DNA of 64,000 nucleotides from Carposina sasakii (Eukaryota > Arthropoda > Insecta > Lepidoptera > Carposinidae): NCBI GenBank assembly GCA_014607495.2, contig CP053165.1, forward strand, positions 3,094,906 to 3,158,905, in the 5' to 3' direction. The first letter of the stretch is position 1. Each line of letters begins with the position of its first letter. Both the position numbers and the translations under genes were made by a program. The notes beneath the pieces were generated by a model. It saw only the letters and a list, made by a program, of their open reading frames with translations. It had not been told where the DNA came from and made no database searches. Positions 24,176 to 38,400 of this stretch are shown here, piece by piece.

Positions 24176-25088
24176 CACATTATACCGCAGTTATAGTTCC
24201 AACTGCTTCGAGAAAACTGCACCGCCATGCCCGAGATAAGTATAGTACTCGTATATCTCAAATCTAATAACATAGACTAAATATACATAAATGTTTTTAA
24301 AAAAACCACTCTATATGGTTACGCACAATGTAATTATGTCAGATATCAAATTTGTCTTCGACAAATAAACTAAAATGATACAAGTACGGATCCTCTTAAG
24401 TTTTAAATAGACACACTTTAAGTTTCATCACAGAAGCAGTTTTTAAAATGCAACAATTAGGAAAAAGCATATAAACCGAAGTAACAATATAATATGATGA
24501 ATATAAAAGGAACGCAACATCGAATGTAAGTAACTTATAAGCAGTAGTAACATAAAAGTAAATAGCAAACTACATAGGTAAATATACATATGCACTTAAA
24601 GCACCTAAATAATTGATGACTTAATCTTATATTTCACTTAGATTACATTTTTCAACAATTTATAAAACTCGTAATAAAATTGTAAAATTTTTAAACATTT
24701 GATCACCAAAAATACTATAAAATACGCGTCATAATATAACAACAATATTAACCTTACAGACTATAAACAATAAAAACTAAGTACCTACTTATATTAAAAA
24801 AATATAGCAAACGCTACTCAGCCATTTCTATACACTCTATAAAGTGAGTCAGTATTATTTTGGATAACATTATAGGTATACATAGTGAACGAAGAAAGAA
24901 TTATGGCGAATGACAGCGCAGTTCAGTTTAGTTAGACCAATAATTGTCTAGCATTTACCTGACAATTTTTTGTGTAATGTCGTCACACGCATACGTCATT
25001 GCGGACCTAGTATAAAGTAGGTATATTAACATTTAACGTTAAATCCTCAGACATAGTATTAACTTTGAAGTTTTATTTTAAGTTTTCT

Positions 25089-25262
25089 TCACTACAAAGT
25101 CGCTTGCTGCTGTCTGTCCGTCCCTATGTATGCTTATCTTTCGAACTACGGAACGGATTTTGATGCGGTTTTTTTAAATAGATAGAGTGATTCACGAGGA
25201 AGGTTTATAATGTATAGCGTCAGCACTGCACCCGTGCGAAGCCGGGCCGGGTCGCTAGTTAT
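25089..25262 (+). repeat. Interspersed repeat (ACAAAGTCGCTT family)
   Basis: Third clear copy of the 10174-10360 and 18348-18550 family. It keeps the TTTAAATAGATAGAGTGATT core and a GC-rich GAAGCCGGGCCGGG end. Confidence 0.6.
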
Positions 25263-26304
25263 TTATATAAGAATCATGCAGTTTGTCAAACCTAATGTTG
25301 GTTTTGACATAAAGGCAACTGCTAAAGGCAGTCCTAGATTTCGTCTCAGGTGATCATAACCGTTATTAGTTCTACGTGGGCGGCGATAAAGCCAACTTAT
25401 GCTTGACAGGCCGTAAAAGAAAACACTTCGCGTATAAAAATGAGTACAAAGCACTCTCTTAAAGACCAATTTCGATGACTAGAGAACGTTCGAGCGCGGA
25501 CTGAATCAAATTGCACTGAAAACCCTTGAAACTCCACTTTTTAAACTCAAAATATATTACTAAGAGGATTTGACGTTTAGATGTGAGATATTATATCTCT
25601 CTCAATGTCACATGGTACATACGCCTGTTGTTTATCCTTTCTTCGTGATATCTTTATTTTATTTGAGAAAAACTCTAATTCGTATAATACAGGAAGAAAG
25701 TTTTACATTATAATTCGGATAAATCGATAATATTTGATATTTTTTAGTATAATTATTGTCAAATTGGCAAACTTATTCACAGCCAAATGGCGGAATATGC
25801 GATAAATACTGTCCATGGCATAATTTTGATCAGTCACTTTAGGGCCGAATTTTCAATAGGCAGACAGTAAATTTGATGCCTAAATTTGTCTCTCTCTAAA
25901 ACTTGATCAAGACAGAGACAGCATCAACTATAACCTGCCATTGGTAAAATCAGCCCTTAGACAATATAAAAACTTAGATAAAATGCTGATATAAAATCAC
26001 AACAGTGATATAGAGGAGAAAATCTTAACCTAACTTTTATAAAATTTCTTACATAATATTATTATTAAACCGCCTCAATTTTTATAATATTTTCTTAGCT
26101 AAACAAATGTATTAGTGCAGTAGTCATCTAATGCAGTATACAAGGTGTGACAAAAGGGGTATCTTATGTGAAAAGCCATCAAATAAGGCCCGGTATAAAA
26201 TGCTATCCATGACATTTGAGACCGTTTACTCTTCATAATTGTATGAACATTCTTATTGTTTGAAAATTCTCCATACCATCTGTACCCCTTAAGTTACATT
26301 GCAT

Positions 26305-26310
26305 TTTATT
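26305..26310 (-). promoter_or_regulatory. Candidate poly(A) signal of gene B
   Basis: TTTATT on the plus strand gives AATAAA on the minus strand, about 160 bp past the stop codon of gene B. Motif and position only. Confidence 0.35.
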
Positions 26311-26468
26311 ATGTATTTTTAAAAGTTGTATAAATGTATATATAAAACTTATCGTATGAATACAAAAGTTGTATAAAACTGCGTGAGTATATAATTATTT
26401 TACTAAATTTACGTTTACAAGTACAAACTTGTATCTTAGTAAAAAAATTGTATTACCCAGCAACACTA

Positions 26469-29400
26469 TTATGCATACTGCTGTTTCAAGACCCTTCTCA
26501 AAATCTTACCTGCAGGACTTTTAGGTATATTATCCACCAATTGAGCGTGTTTAATTTGCTTAAAAGTGGTAACTTTATTGTTAACATACTCCATTATTTC
26601 CTCTGGCAACACCGTTTGGTTAGCTTGCGGGACGATGAACGCTTTCGGGACTTCCCCGGTTAAAGGATCGGGGATTCCCAGGACTGCGCAGTCCATGACT
26701 TTGGGATGCGTTCTGATTATCGTTTCGAGCTCTGCGGGCGCTACTTGGAAGCCTTTTACCTGTGAAATAAAAAAGATTATTTTAGTTCACTATGTTTGAT
26801 ATTGATATAAGGAATATTTGTCTGAACTTTCTCTGGTCGTGTCGCATTCCCGTCCTATTTATTTTATTTATTAAGAGTCCGCCCCCTGATTACGTAAAAG
26901 CAATAGCAAAGCCGAAGTCGCGCGATCGCGATAATTTCGAATGTGTGCGTGCGCGCAACGAGCGCTCGGCGTCCTCCCGCGCCCCGCACCTCGTCCGCAC
27001 CTCGCCCCGCGCCTCGCACCTCGCCCCGCACCTCGCCCCGCAACTCGCCCCGCAACTCGCCCCGCAACTCGCCCCGCACCTCGCCCAAGCACACACACAC
27101 ACACTCGAGATTATTCGGCTTTTACGTAATCAGGGGGCCCATAGGTTGTGTAATAGTTGATTGATATTACGTAGGTACTCTTCTACATATAATGGATATT
27201 TAAATAAGCTAAGTCTATTTAACAGGCTTAACATAGGAACAATTCTAATATGTATAACATCACTAACCACAAAAAATTACTTATTTTATCTAAGATCAAA
27301 TGCGATAAGCCATATAAGCTCTAGAGCAAAGGTTCGCAAACTTATTCCGCCTAACGCCTACTTTGAAAATCAGTAGCGCCCCACATTTTTATTTCACCTT
27401 AAAAATGTCAATAGCATATTAGTTGCTCGATTTTTTTCTGGGGCCTTAACTGCCCCTCTCTAGGCCTCCAACGCCCACGAGGGGGCGTTATCGCCTACTT
27501 TAGGAAAATCTGCTCTAAAGCTTGAAATGTCTGCTCTAAGGCAAAAAGAAATATACATACACTATACAGGGTATTTTTTTGTGCCAAACGTATACAAGAG
27601 GTACGTATTCTGCACATCAAATAAAGCTAGTTTATGAAAATAAAAATGCTGGGAAACGAGTTTAATTTTTGGGGTGCATTTTTTTTATTGAATCGGTAGC
27701 AAGCAATGTACCTAATACATATTGACGCTACGAAACGTACGAAAATGGGGCAAGCGAAACCGCATGCCGAGGCATGTCTGCCTTATGTTGTAAACATAAA
27801 CTTCATCATCATCATCATTTACAGCCCTGAGAAATCCACTGTTGGACATAGACCTCCCCTAACAACCTCCATTCCGACCGGTCGGAAGCAGCCTGCATCC
27901 AACCGACGCCCGCGACCTTGGCCAGGTCGTCCGTCCACCTTGCGGGTGGCCTTCCCACGCTGCGTTTGCCGATACGTGGTATCAACTCTAGAACTTTCCG
28001 ACTCCATCGGCCATCAGTTCTTCGAGCTATGTGCCCTGCCCATTGCCACTTCAGCTTGCTGGACGGTTGAGCAATGTCGGTGATCTTTGTACGTCTGCGG
28101 ATCTCCTCATTTCTGATTCGATCACGGAGAGAGATCCCAAGCATAGCTCTCTCCATCGCTCGCTGTGCGATCCTGAGCTTCTTTATGAGGCACATAGTTA
28201 GAGACCACGCACTGGTTGAATACCTTCGTCTTTAAGGACTGGGGTATCTTGGACACAAATAAGCTTAGTAGCTTCCCGAACGCTGCCCAGCCGAGTTGGA
28301 TTCGCCGATTTACCTCCTTCTCAAAGTTGGACTTACCTAGTTTGACCGTCTGTCGCAGGTAAACATACTCGTCAACAACTTCGAGCATCCCAACCAGACA
28401 TAACTTACCAACGTTAATTACCTACCTACTTAAAATGGCTAGGTATGTACCTACACTTACCTAATGCTGCTGCACTTTTGTGTCCTGTGTTAGAAGCCAC
28501 TAATCATCACAAAGACCTTCTACACAGAAAGTTTCACAGAATTTAGAACTTCCATTTGAATACACTCGTGTGTATTCACAATTACTAACTAAAGAACATT
28601 ATCACTATCACCTGCTTTCACCACTATCACTCAAATCTTAGAGAAAACCGGTTCCTTTGTTACTTTCAGTGCTTCTGTATTTCCGTAACCAGTACAGCAA
28701 AACAAATAATAACATAAAAACACACATACTATTACTATAAAATAAGCAAATTACAAAGTTAATGTTATTGTATTTATTACTACTTATTTCGCAAAAAAAA
28801 TGGATATGCATGCGCGCATCTCCTGTGACGCACAGACCGGAACTGAATTTTAAAAATAATTATTTCTTCAAGGCACAGACTACATAGAGAACTAGCTTCA
28901 AGACAAGGACACAACGCACGGGGGCTAGGGGCTAAGATTGAAAAAAATGAGAATTATGGATTGAAGTTTGCAAATCACGTCAATTTTTTTTCTGTGTTCT
29001 CATTTTATCAAAACAAACAACTTTTATTTGAAAAACTTTTAAAAAAAAAAAAATGTTTTTTTTTTGTATGGAGAAAAAGTAAAAACTGTAAATATCGAAA
29101 GGGGTAAAAGTGTTAGCAGTGGCGGTTAGTTAGGGTTAAAGTAGATCTCTTCTATGACTTCCACTAGCCGCTATAGCCAATATTTGATAAAGTCGATACT
29201 CCCCATACATTTAGTATGGGGAACTTCTAAATCCTGTTGAGGGCAAGGCGGTGGACTTATTAAGTAGACTCCCAGGCACGACATGTCAGCCGTCACCTTT
29301 TCTATAACTCTCACTAACCGCCATGACAGCTAACATTACATTTTAATGGATGCTTCCCATACAACATTTATTATTGGGGAACTATTAAGTCCTGTCAAGG

Positions 29401-32400
29401 CCAAGGCGGCAGACTTATTACAGAGACTGCAAGGCACCAAATATCAGCCGTCATCTCTTCCATGACTTCCACTAGCCGCCATAGCCAACATTTGCTGAAG
29501 TCGATACTTTTCATACATTTAGTATGGGAAATTTCCTGTGGGACTCCTGTGGACGTCAAGGCGGACGACTTATTAAGTAGACTCCAAAGCATAAAATATT
29601 TGCCGTCATCTTTTCTAACACGCCCACTAACCACAACAGCTAACAAAAGATTGAAGTCAATGGTCCCCATACATTTTGTATGGCGATGTTCTAGGTCACG
29701 TGAAGCCCAAGGCGGCAGACTTACAACATAAATTCAAGGCATGAAATGTCGGCCGTCAACTCTACTTTAACCCTTATAAACCGCCACTGCTAACACTTTT
29801 ACCCCATACAAAAAAAATTCAATCTTTTTTTAAGTTTGAAAATGAACTTTTTTAGAAAAGTTTTTCAAATAAAAGTTGTTTGTTTTGATAAAATGAGTAC
29901 ACAGAAAAAAATTCGATGCGATTCGCACACTTCGATCCGTAATTCCCATTTTTTCAATCCTAGCCCACTGTGCAGCGGCGCGCACAAAAATTCATCCAAC
30001 TAGGTTTGTGTTTACTCGATTTAGTATTTTAGGACATTATCAATATTAAAGATTGTGCAAGGAATTGCATTTCAGAAGTCTTTTGATTGCTTAAAGTGCT
30101 GTGTGTGTACTCACGAAGAGCTAACGCTGCATTTCCTTCGATTATACCGTAGCAATACACAGACCGTGTGGTGTGCCATGTGACTTGTCGATTTTAGAAG
30201 GTTGAAGAAGTTTTTGATTATTGTGATCAAGGATGTTGATTGTGTTATTCAAACTTCAATCGCATTCATTCATTGAAAACAAAGTACAGACAAGCTAAAT
30301 ACCTAAAGTACCATTACATACCTACTACATACTACCAAAGGTTTCCTCAAAAAATACAAGTGTAGGTTATAATAATCACGGAGTATTGTAATAAGTAATT
30401 AAACTTTACTTACGTTTGTCGGTTTTGTTTTATCCTAGGTTTCGTGTTGTTTGTTATTACTAGAGAGAGTACCTAAGTAGCCGGTATTTAGGTATCTACC
30501 TACGCGCTGGTACGGTGTGTCTTTAGCATAACAGCTATTTTTAAATAGAATGTGATTGAAGCTTGAGTAGGTACCTAAACGAACCATATCTTAACTAATG
30601 TATTGAACATTAGTCTCGGTAAATGTGCGAGAGATGGCGCGCGCGCGATGCTTGTCGGCTGGTCAAAGGATACCGCTCGAGTTCGCGTACAGGTTCAAGG
30701 GCGGGCAGCGTTACACGTGCCACTGTCTAGCGTAGTAGCGTTCGGATTTCGATACCTAAATGCTAAAACAGACGAATTTCTTTCTGTTGTTACGTTAATT
30801 TTGACAATGGTGTTTAATTAATTTTCCGTTATTTATGTTATGTGTGACTTCGTCATTTTATTAAACTTGAAGAAGTTATTGATGAAGAAGTTTGTGATTC
30901 GTGATTTTTGTCCTAGAAAAGGTACTTACCTACTTACTTACTCGATTGTAACTTAGCTTAGTTAGCTCGAAAGAGCCTAAATTAAGGATGTTTCCCGCGT
31001 ATCGCGTAGGTAGTCAATAGTACCTACTACTATTATTAATAATTTACACTGTACGTACTGTACTTTCAAGTTAGTGTGCCTACTCGTACCTAGCTAGGTT
31101 ATTGCTGTATGTTATGATGATTAGTAAGAAATAGACACTGGAAACTGGAGAAGTTTCGATCGATAGCCGGCAAGAGCCCGACCGGGCAATCAGCTGATCG
31201 CTAGCGAACCACGTTCCTGTCATACCTAGTAGGTATTGTGCACCATCTCTCATTTGTGTGTCCTCGAACTTTTCCACTAAGAATACGATCGTAAATGTAG
31301 GTAGGTACCTACTTAATTAATAATAAGAACTAACTTTTTTGTGTTAGTAACAAAGTAGTAGTTTTGTCTAGCTGGATTTTTCGTGTTGGTTGTTGCTGCC
31401 AGTGTAGCCTAGTGTAGGTTTCTAGGTTAGCCTAGGTAGTGTGCTTCGCGCGAGAAGCTAGAGTAGAACTACTCGTAGCATTACCCACCGCGCGCTGTAA
31501 CTTTTGCCTTGGATTTTTGATAGGAAATGTTTGGAATTTAACCAACGTTTCTTCGGGAAAGATGTTTGTTAGTCATGCCTACATGCATTTCTGCCAAAAA
31601 ATGCAACTTGATAAGTAGACTTTAGACCTCAATATCTTGGAAACCAGACACTTCCCAGGTATGCTTCCATGGAGAAAAATGTTCGTGATGATGAGGAGAA
31701 TGTGTGGTATTCAAAAACGTTGACGACCAAAAAATACCCTGTATGTACGTAAATACACTCGAAAAACATAACCCTCCATCTATATCATAAAAATAAATAA
31801 GTTTGTGTAATAAATCAATAGGGTAATAACAAAACAATGGTAATAATAACAATTAATAAGTACCTTAACAAAATAATGTAGTTACCTTAATAAGTTCCTT
31901 GAGCCTATCAGTGCAGTACAGGAATTTGTTGTCGTCGAATTTCCCGATATCGCCGGTCCTGAGCCAGCCGTCTTCTGTGAACGTTTCCCGGTTCGCTTTC
32001 TCATCTCTGTAGTACCCGTCCATTACCACTGTACCGCGACACCAGATTTCACCCTCCTGTATAAAATAACATTATCGTTAACATTATTTAATTCACACGT
32101 ATGATTTATTTATTTCTTTGTGCGGTGTGGTGTCGGCAGAGTATATCAGCATCACCATATCTACCCGTGGCAGTAACGCCTAAAGCAGTGGTTCAGGTGG
32201 ACCCCCAGGGGTCCACAAGAGACTCGATGGGGGTCTACGTTGGCGTGAAAAAATGGGATTTCACAATTAATTTGTATGTGGTGTAAGCATGTTGGGGGTC
32301 CACCAGAACCAGTTAACTTTTGAAAGGGGTCTATGATAAATTAAAGTTTGGGAACCCCTGGTCTAGAGGATATTCATAGCTTTTCGCTTAACATCTGTAT

Positions 32401-35400
32401 TTGTAAGAATGAATATAATCTCTATTTGTGACAGAAACATAACAGAGAATAAAATAAAACATTTTGGGAAAGTGGTGACAGCCCTAATGGTTACAACGTG
32501 CGCCTTTCGGTCGAAAGGCGTAGGTTCGGATTTTATAAAATTATCACTTAGCTATAATATCCCAGGAGGGTTGGCATCAGACAGGCAGCCGGCCGTAAAA
32601 CAAACACCAAATCTTTGGCAATGTGAGTTTAGAAAGAAACCATGTTGTGCCGGCCCCATAAATCTATCTATACATATAATAAAAATGTAACGGATCACTG
32701 TACCTACCCGAAATAATGATTTTTGGAATTTTTGTCTGTCTGTGCGTTTGTGCACGCCAATCTCAGAAACGGCTAAACCGATTTCGATGCAGTTTTCAGG
32801 AATATATTGTAACAGGTCCCACTTAACATATAGGCTACAATTTCGACATTTTGTTTTTTCTGTAGTCCACGCGGCGTATGAAGAATAACGTTGCTAATAT
32901 GTAATTTAGAAAAGAGATGATAAAATTCGTCATCCGACTAATTGACCCGGTGGCTTAGTGGTTATAGCGGCTGGCACGGTTTGCAGTGGTCGTGGGTTCG
33001 ATTCCCACTCGGGTGAAGAATTTTTTCCATTTTCTTTATTAATAATTTTATAAAATCCATTCAGTAGTTTTTGAGTGAAAGAGCAACAAACATCCTTATA
33101 TTCTAACATGCATCATCACAAACTTTCGCCTTTATAAATAATAGTCCCCTATTCCCTATTAATAATCCTGCTCACCTGTCCAGCCGGCAAAGCCTCGTTG
33201 GTGTTAAGATCAGCGATCTTGATCTCACAGTCGTGCACCACGTGACCGGCGGCCGAGTGGTTCACGTCCGTTTTGGTCCCGATGGTGATGCCGCCGCATG
33301 TCTCCGTCAGACCGTAGCCTTGCCGGAAATTCATGTTTTTCTGTTCAAAATTATTGATATTTTAGTTATAAGTTACTTGTGGATGCCACGATGCGGTTTT
33401 TTAATAGATAGAGTGATCCAAGAGGAAGGTTTATATGTATTAGCTCACTGGCTATACATCTATATAGGTACATATAATGAAAATGTAACAGATCGCTGTC
33501 TGTACATGAAAGATATATGAGAAAAAATATTATAAGAGACCTTTATCAACGCAATAGTACCTAAAAGAATGATTTTTTTAAATTTTTGTCTGTTTGTTCA
33601 CGCTAATCTCAGAAACGGCTGAACCGATTTCGATGCAGTTTTCAGGAATATAATGTGACAGGTCCCACTTAACATATAGGTTACTTTTTATCCCGGGAAA
33701 ATGTTTTTATCCCGGCTAATTCTGTAGTCCACGCGGACGGAGTCGCGGGCGTCCACTAGTATAAACTATAGCGCACTTCCTCTTGGATCACTACCCTCCC
33801 CGCCCCGGCATCGCACGAGTGCAATTCTCTTTCACGCGGACGAAGTCGTGGGCGGTCGCTAGTTACACCTTAAATAAAAGACAGTTATAAATATGGAACT
33901 AGTACACAGGCGTGCTTATCTCTAAGAGATTTCTACCAGCAAACCATTAGGGACAACTACGTAGACTGCTATTTTTACACCACTCGAAGAGGGTTATGTT
34001 TTTCGACTATGTATGTATGTATGCTTCTATGCTGCTCTGGGAGTGAAAAAAAAAAGTATAATACTACAGCTGCTTCTCTTCCCGGGCATACTGTATAAGT
34101 CAGTAGAGGGACAAGAGGGTCTTGGTGTTTTGTAGGCGATGGGCTGACCACCTCTCACTACTAACCGAACTTGTACATCTCAACTATACCCTCAAAATTG
34201 GTCAGAAGTGGCACCATGTGTTCTATCGGCCCTTGGTGCTCTGCCTACTCCGTAAGAGATAAAGGCGTGATTATACAAGGTGTTTTTTCGTGGCCACCCT
34301 TAACGAGGAGTACATACTCTATACATCAAATAAAGTAAGTTTATTAAAAAAAAAAATGCTGGGATTTTTTATTTTTTTAAATTAAGTACTTGATCGGGCG
34401 AAATTTATAGTGTCTAGTGTTTATGTTAGTTTTTTTATAGACATATTAATTATTTCTCGTGAAAAAATCTTGCTACGCGCGTCTATGTGCATTTATGCAG
34501 AGAAACGCAGTCTAATTACTCAACTTGGTATTCATCCAAATTGGTATTCATCGGCCGTCAAGAGGGCGATTAGGGAAAAATCAAAATATCACAGGAAGCA
34601 TAGAGTTTATGGTAATGAAGCAGCTCACAATGATTTCATCTTTCAGCGGAACAGAGTAAGAAAACTAGAGTCTGAATGTTTTCAGAAGTTTATTGATAAA
34701 GCGGAAGAATCCATCGAGCGATGCCCCAAGCGATTTTGGTTTAAATCTCGTTCTAATGCTAGCAGTATTCCGAACACGATGAGTTATGGTGGTGCTTTGG
34801 TGAGTTCGGGAGAGGATATATGTAATGGAAATTTGAATTAAAGTAGTCAGCAAATGCTGACTATTTTAATTCAAATTTCCTAAATCCTACTATTTCTGAT
34901 CCGTGCTCATCAGTATGTTCAGATTCATACGGCTCTTCACCCTCACTTATTTGCGACATATCATCCGTTGAGCTCGATAAAGTAACTTTGCGTAATACAC
35001 TGCTAAGACTGGATGCTTCTAAATCAGCCGGTCCCGATGAGATGCCGCCATTGTTTCTCATTCAATGTGCTGAAGCAATTGCTGTGCCCATATATATTCT
35101 TTTTCAAAGGTCCCTTAAAGAAGGGAAGGTACCGACCATTTGGAAAGCCGCTTACATCACACCAGTTCATAAGAAGGGCAGTAGAAATGTTATTGAACAT
35201 TATCGACCTATTTCTAAATTATGTGTCCTTTCAAAAGTTCTGGAGAAATTTATTCATCGCCAAGTATATAATGCCCTACACACATCTTTTAGTGACACAC
35301 AACACGGCTTTATGCGTAAGAGGTCTACTGTATCTAATCTAGTACTATTTAATGATTTTGTGTCGAACTCAATGGGAGGCGGAGGCCAAGTCGATGTGAT

Positions 35401-38400
35401 TTACACTGACTATAGTAAGGCGTTTGATAGGATAGATCTTAAAATACTTCTCAAAAAAATACTTCACGCTGGAATAAGAGGTGATCTGTATAGGTGGTTT
35501 GAGTCATATATAAGTAATAGGTCTCAGGCTGTAGTGGTTCATAATTTTGCATCTAGTTGGAATCCTATACCTAGTGGAGTACCGCAAGGCTCATTGCTAG
35601 GACCCCTAATTTTCACAATTTTTGTCAATGATATTTACAATTGTTTTCGATTCACGAAATTGCTCTGTTTTGCTGATGACATGAAGATCTTAGCCAGAAT
35701 AGCATCCCAACGGGATGCTATTAATGTTCAAACCGATCTTCACAGATTAGATGAGTATTGTTTACGTAATAAGTTGGATCTTAACCCTAGTAAATGCTCT
35801 GTGGTTACCTTTAGCCGTAAGCGTGAATTACTGCCTACTTCATACCACCTTAAAGGTCAGTTGCTTGTACGATTGTCCACTATCCGAGATTTGGGTGTCG
35901 TACATGACTCCAAACTTCTGTTTGACGAACACATACATGGCATAATTAAGAAGGCTACTCGAGCCCTGGGGTTTGTGTTTCGCAGCTCATCTTGTTTCTC
36001 CAGAATTAAAACGTTTAAAATTCTCTACTGCAGTTTAGTCAGGAGTAACTTGGAATACGCAACACAAGTATGGAACCCAATGTATGACATCTATATAGAC
36101 AGAATCGAGGCTATTCAGCGTAGGTTCATTAAGTACACCTGTTTTAGGTGCAAGTATCCATACGATTCCAGTCAGTACTTGGTCTTATGTAGGAAACATC
36201 ATTTATTGCCACTTCAATCTAGGCGGCAAATTGCAGATCTAACCTACTTATTAGGCATCACTACGGGAGCGATTGATTCTATGGAATTATTGGGAAAAAT
36301 TTCATTTTCTGTACCAGTTAAGTCTAGGCGCTATTATCCTCCTATCTCTCTCCCCAGAGTTCGTTACGAACTACCAACAGAATGCTTTTCTTTGGAGGGC
36401 TAGCAAAGCATTGAATGAGCTGGCGTATGAACTGGATATCAATTTATTTAACGGTAAGAGTGTGGCGATTGTTAGGCGGCACATAAGCAGTAAATTCTTT
36501 GATTCGGAACAGTAGTGGTGAGTTGGGCAGCGGGTATTGTTGCTCTGACGCAGCTTTTGTTCTTCATATATAAATTCACACGATGTCAATGTTCTCTTTT
36601 CATGGATTTTTAAGGCAGTTCTGCTATTAGGTAATAATTGAAATAATTGAAATTATTAACTTCTTAAATCTACGTATGTTATTGTTACATGTGATAACCT
36701 GTAATTGGCTTCTTTGTTGCTATAGAATATATTATATTGTTTTATAAGCAGTTGGTTGTCCACAGAGCTGTAATAAATAAATAAATAATAAATAAAATAA
36801 ACTTTGGACCCTGATATTTTGGAAACCAGACACTTCCCAGGTATGCTTCCGTGGAGAAAAATGATCGTGATGATGAGAAGATTCCGTAGTTTTCGGGAAC
36901 GTTGACAACCAAAAATCACCCTGTATGTATGTATGCAGGTATGTATATGTCTTTGGCACGCGTTCTAGAGCTTAAACGGCAGGTCACATTTGAACTTGAG
37001 AGCCATCAACAGCCGTCTTAGTCGCGACAGTGATACAGGCTAATTCATCATCATCAGCCTATTACAGTCCACTTTTGGACGTAGGCCTCCCCCAGGGCAC
37101 GCCACAAGGCTACTGCCACAGGGGGGTTATGCCAGGCTAATTATTTTGACATAATTTTGTCGCAGTCGGGTCAATTACTAGCTTTTATACAAGGTGACGG
37201 TCGGATGCAGGATGTTTCCGACCGGTCGGTATGAAGGTTGTTCGGGGAGGCCTATGTCTAGCAGTGAACTTCCCAGTGAAATGATGATGATGATACAAGG
37301 TGTAACAAAAGGGGTACGTTAAGCGAAATTCTATGAATATACTCCTTTTGTTACACCCTGTATACGCCGTCATATTAATAAATACCCATTGTAATTTTTT
37401 TGTAAACTTACATTTTTAGCCAGTACAGCGGCCACATCTGAGTCGGACAGTGGCGCCGCCCCACTGATAATGCCGTTCACGGATTCCAAATGCTGAGGGG
37501 TTACTAACGGATGCTTCCCTAGAAACACCACTGAAAACAATTTTATAATAATAAATAAATAAATATTCACACTTCACAACACATAAGCTTAGTCCCACAT
37601 TAAGATCCCTAAGGTCTTGTGTGGTGAGTGACTAAGCCACGCTATATAAATACATAAATATGTACTTTGTACAAACACATTTATGGCACGGAAACATAAA
37701 TATTTATCAATGTTTGCACCTACTGGGATTCGAACCCAGATCCTATGGCGTCACAGGCAGGGCCACTACCAACTAAACCAATGGGCCGTCAAACATATAT
37801 TAGCAGACGGTTTACAATGCCGTTATTTCGCCTTTCACCTCATCTACCTTCCACTGTTCTAAAAAACAATCTGAACCGGTTTTATTAGTGGCCTCATTTC
37901 AAAGCATTTCGTTTAATACACCCCTGTTGTTACACCCTGTATATATATCGATGAGACTTACCCATTGGTGGCACAATAAACAAAGCATTAGCCTTATGTC
38001 CCGCAACAGTTTTCAAAAACAGGTCCGGTTTGAAATATGGTAAGGTGACTAGTTTGGCTCCCAAATACATTTGGTTCAAAAGCAGAGCGGTGAACCCGAA
38101 TATGTGGAAGAAAGGTAGAACTGCTGGCAACACTGCTTGGTAGGTTGCTGTGAAAAGAAATATTTATCTATACTACTAGCTGTTGCCAGCGGTTCCCGCT
38201 CGCGTGGACGTCGCTTATTGCGTAGAAGGGTTATGAAAAATAGATAGTAGCCGATTCTCAGACCTACTGAATATGCATAATTATAAAATTTCATAAGAAT
38301 CGGTCAAGCCGTTTCGGAGGAGTATGGTAACTAACACTGTGACACGAGAATTTTATATATTAGATATATTATTATAAAACTAAAGATTGAAAAATTCTTT

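Larger units (their letters stand above)
22456..26468. other. Intergenic region between odorant receptor and gene B
   Basis: AT-rich sequence between the convergent 3' ends of the receptor and gene B. It holds the TIR element at 23197-24175 and a repeat copy at 25089-25262. An inverted-repeat fragment of the GGTGTAACAAAAGGG family is near 26140-26200. No further coding sequence is supported. Confidence 0.6.

Noticed and set aside
26864..27160. Several overlapping ORFs on both strands rich in Ala-Pro-Arg or Gly-Glu-Val-Arg
   Set aside because: They are translations of the 12-bp minisatellite, which has no stop in several frames.
30603..30821. 72-aa plus-strand ORF in gene B's last intron
   Set aside because: No domain and no repeat family; composition is compatible with chance.
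32943..33020. Possible tRNA gene
   Set aside because: A and B boxes are present, but the cloverleaf is incomplete and the same unit with the same tail occurs at 15093-15250, so it is a SINE.
37725..37790. Possible antisense tRNA gene
   Set aside because: The B box GGTTCGAATCCC and A-box region are clear, but the 3' half runs into a SINE body, not an acceptor stem.
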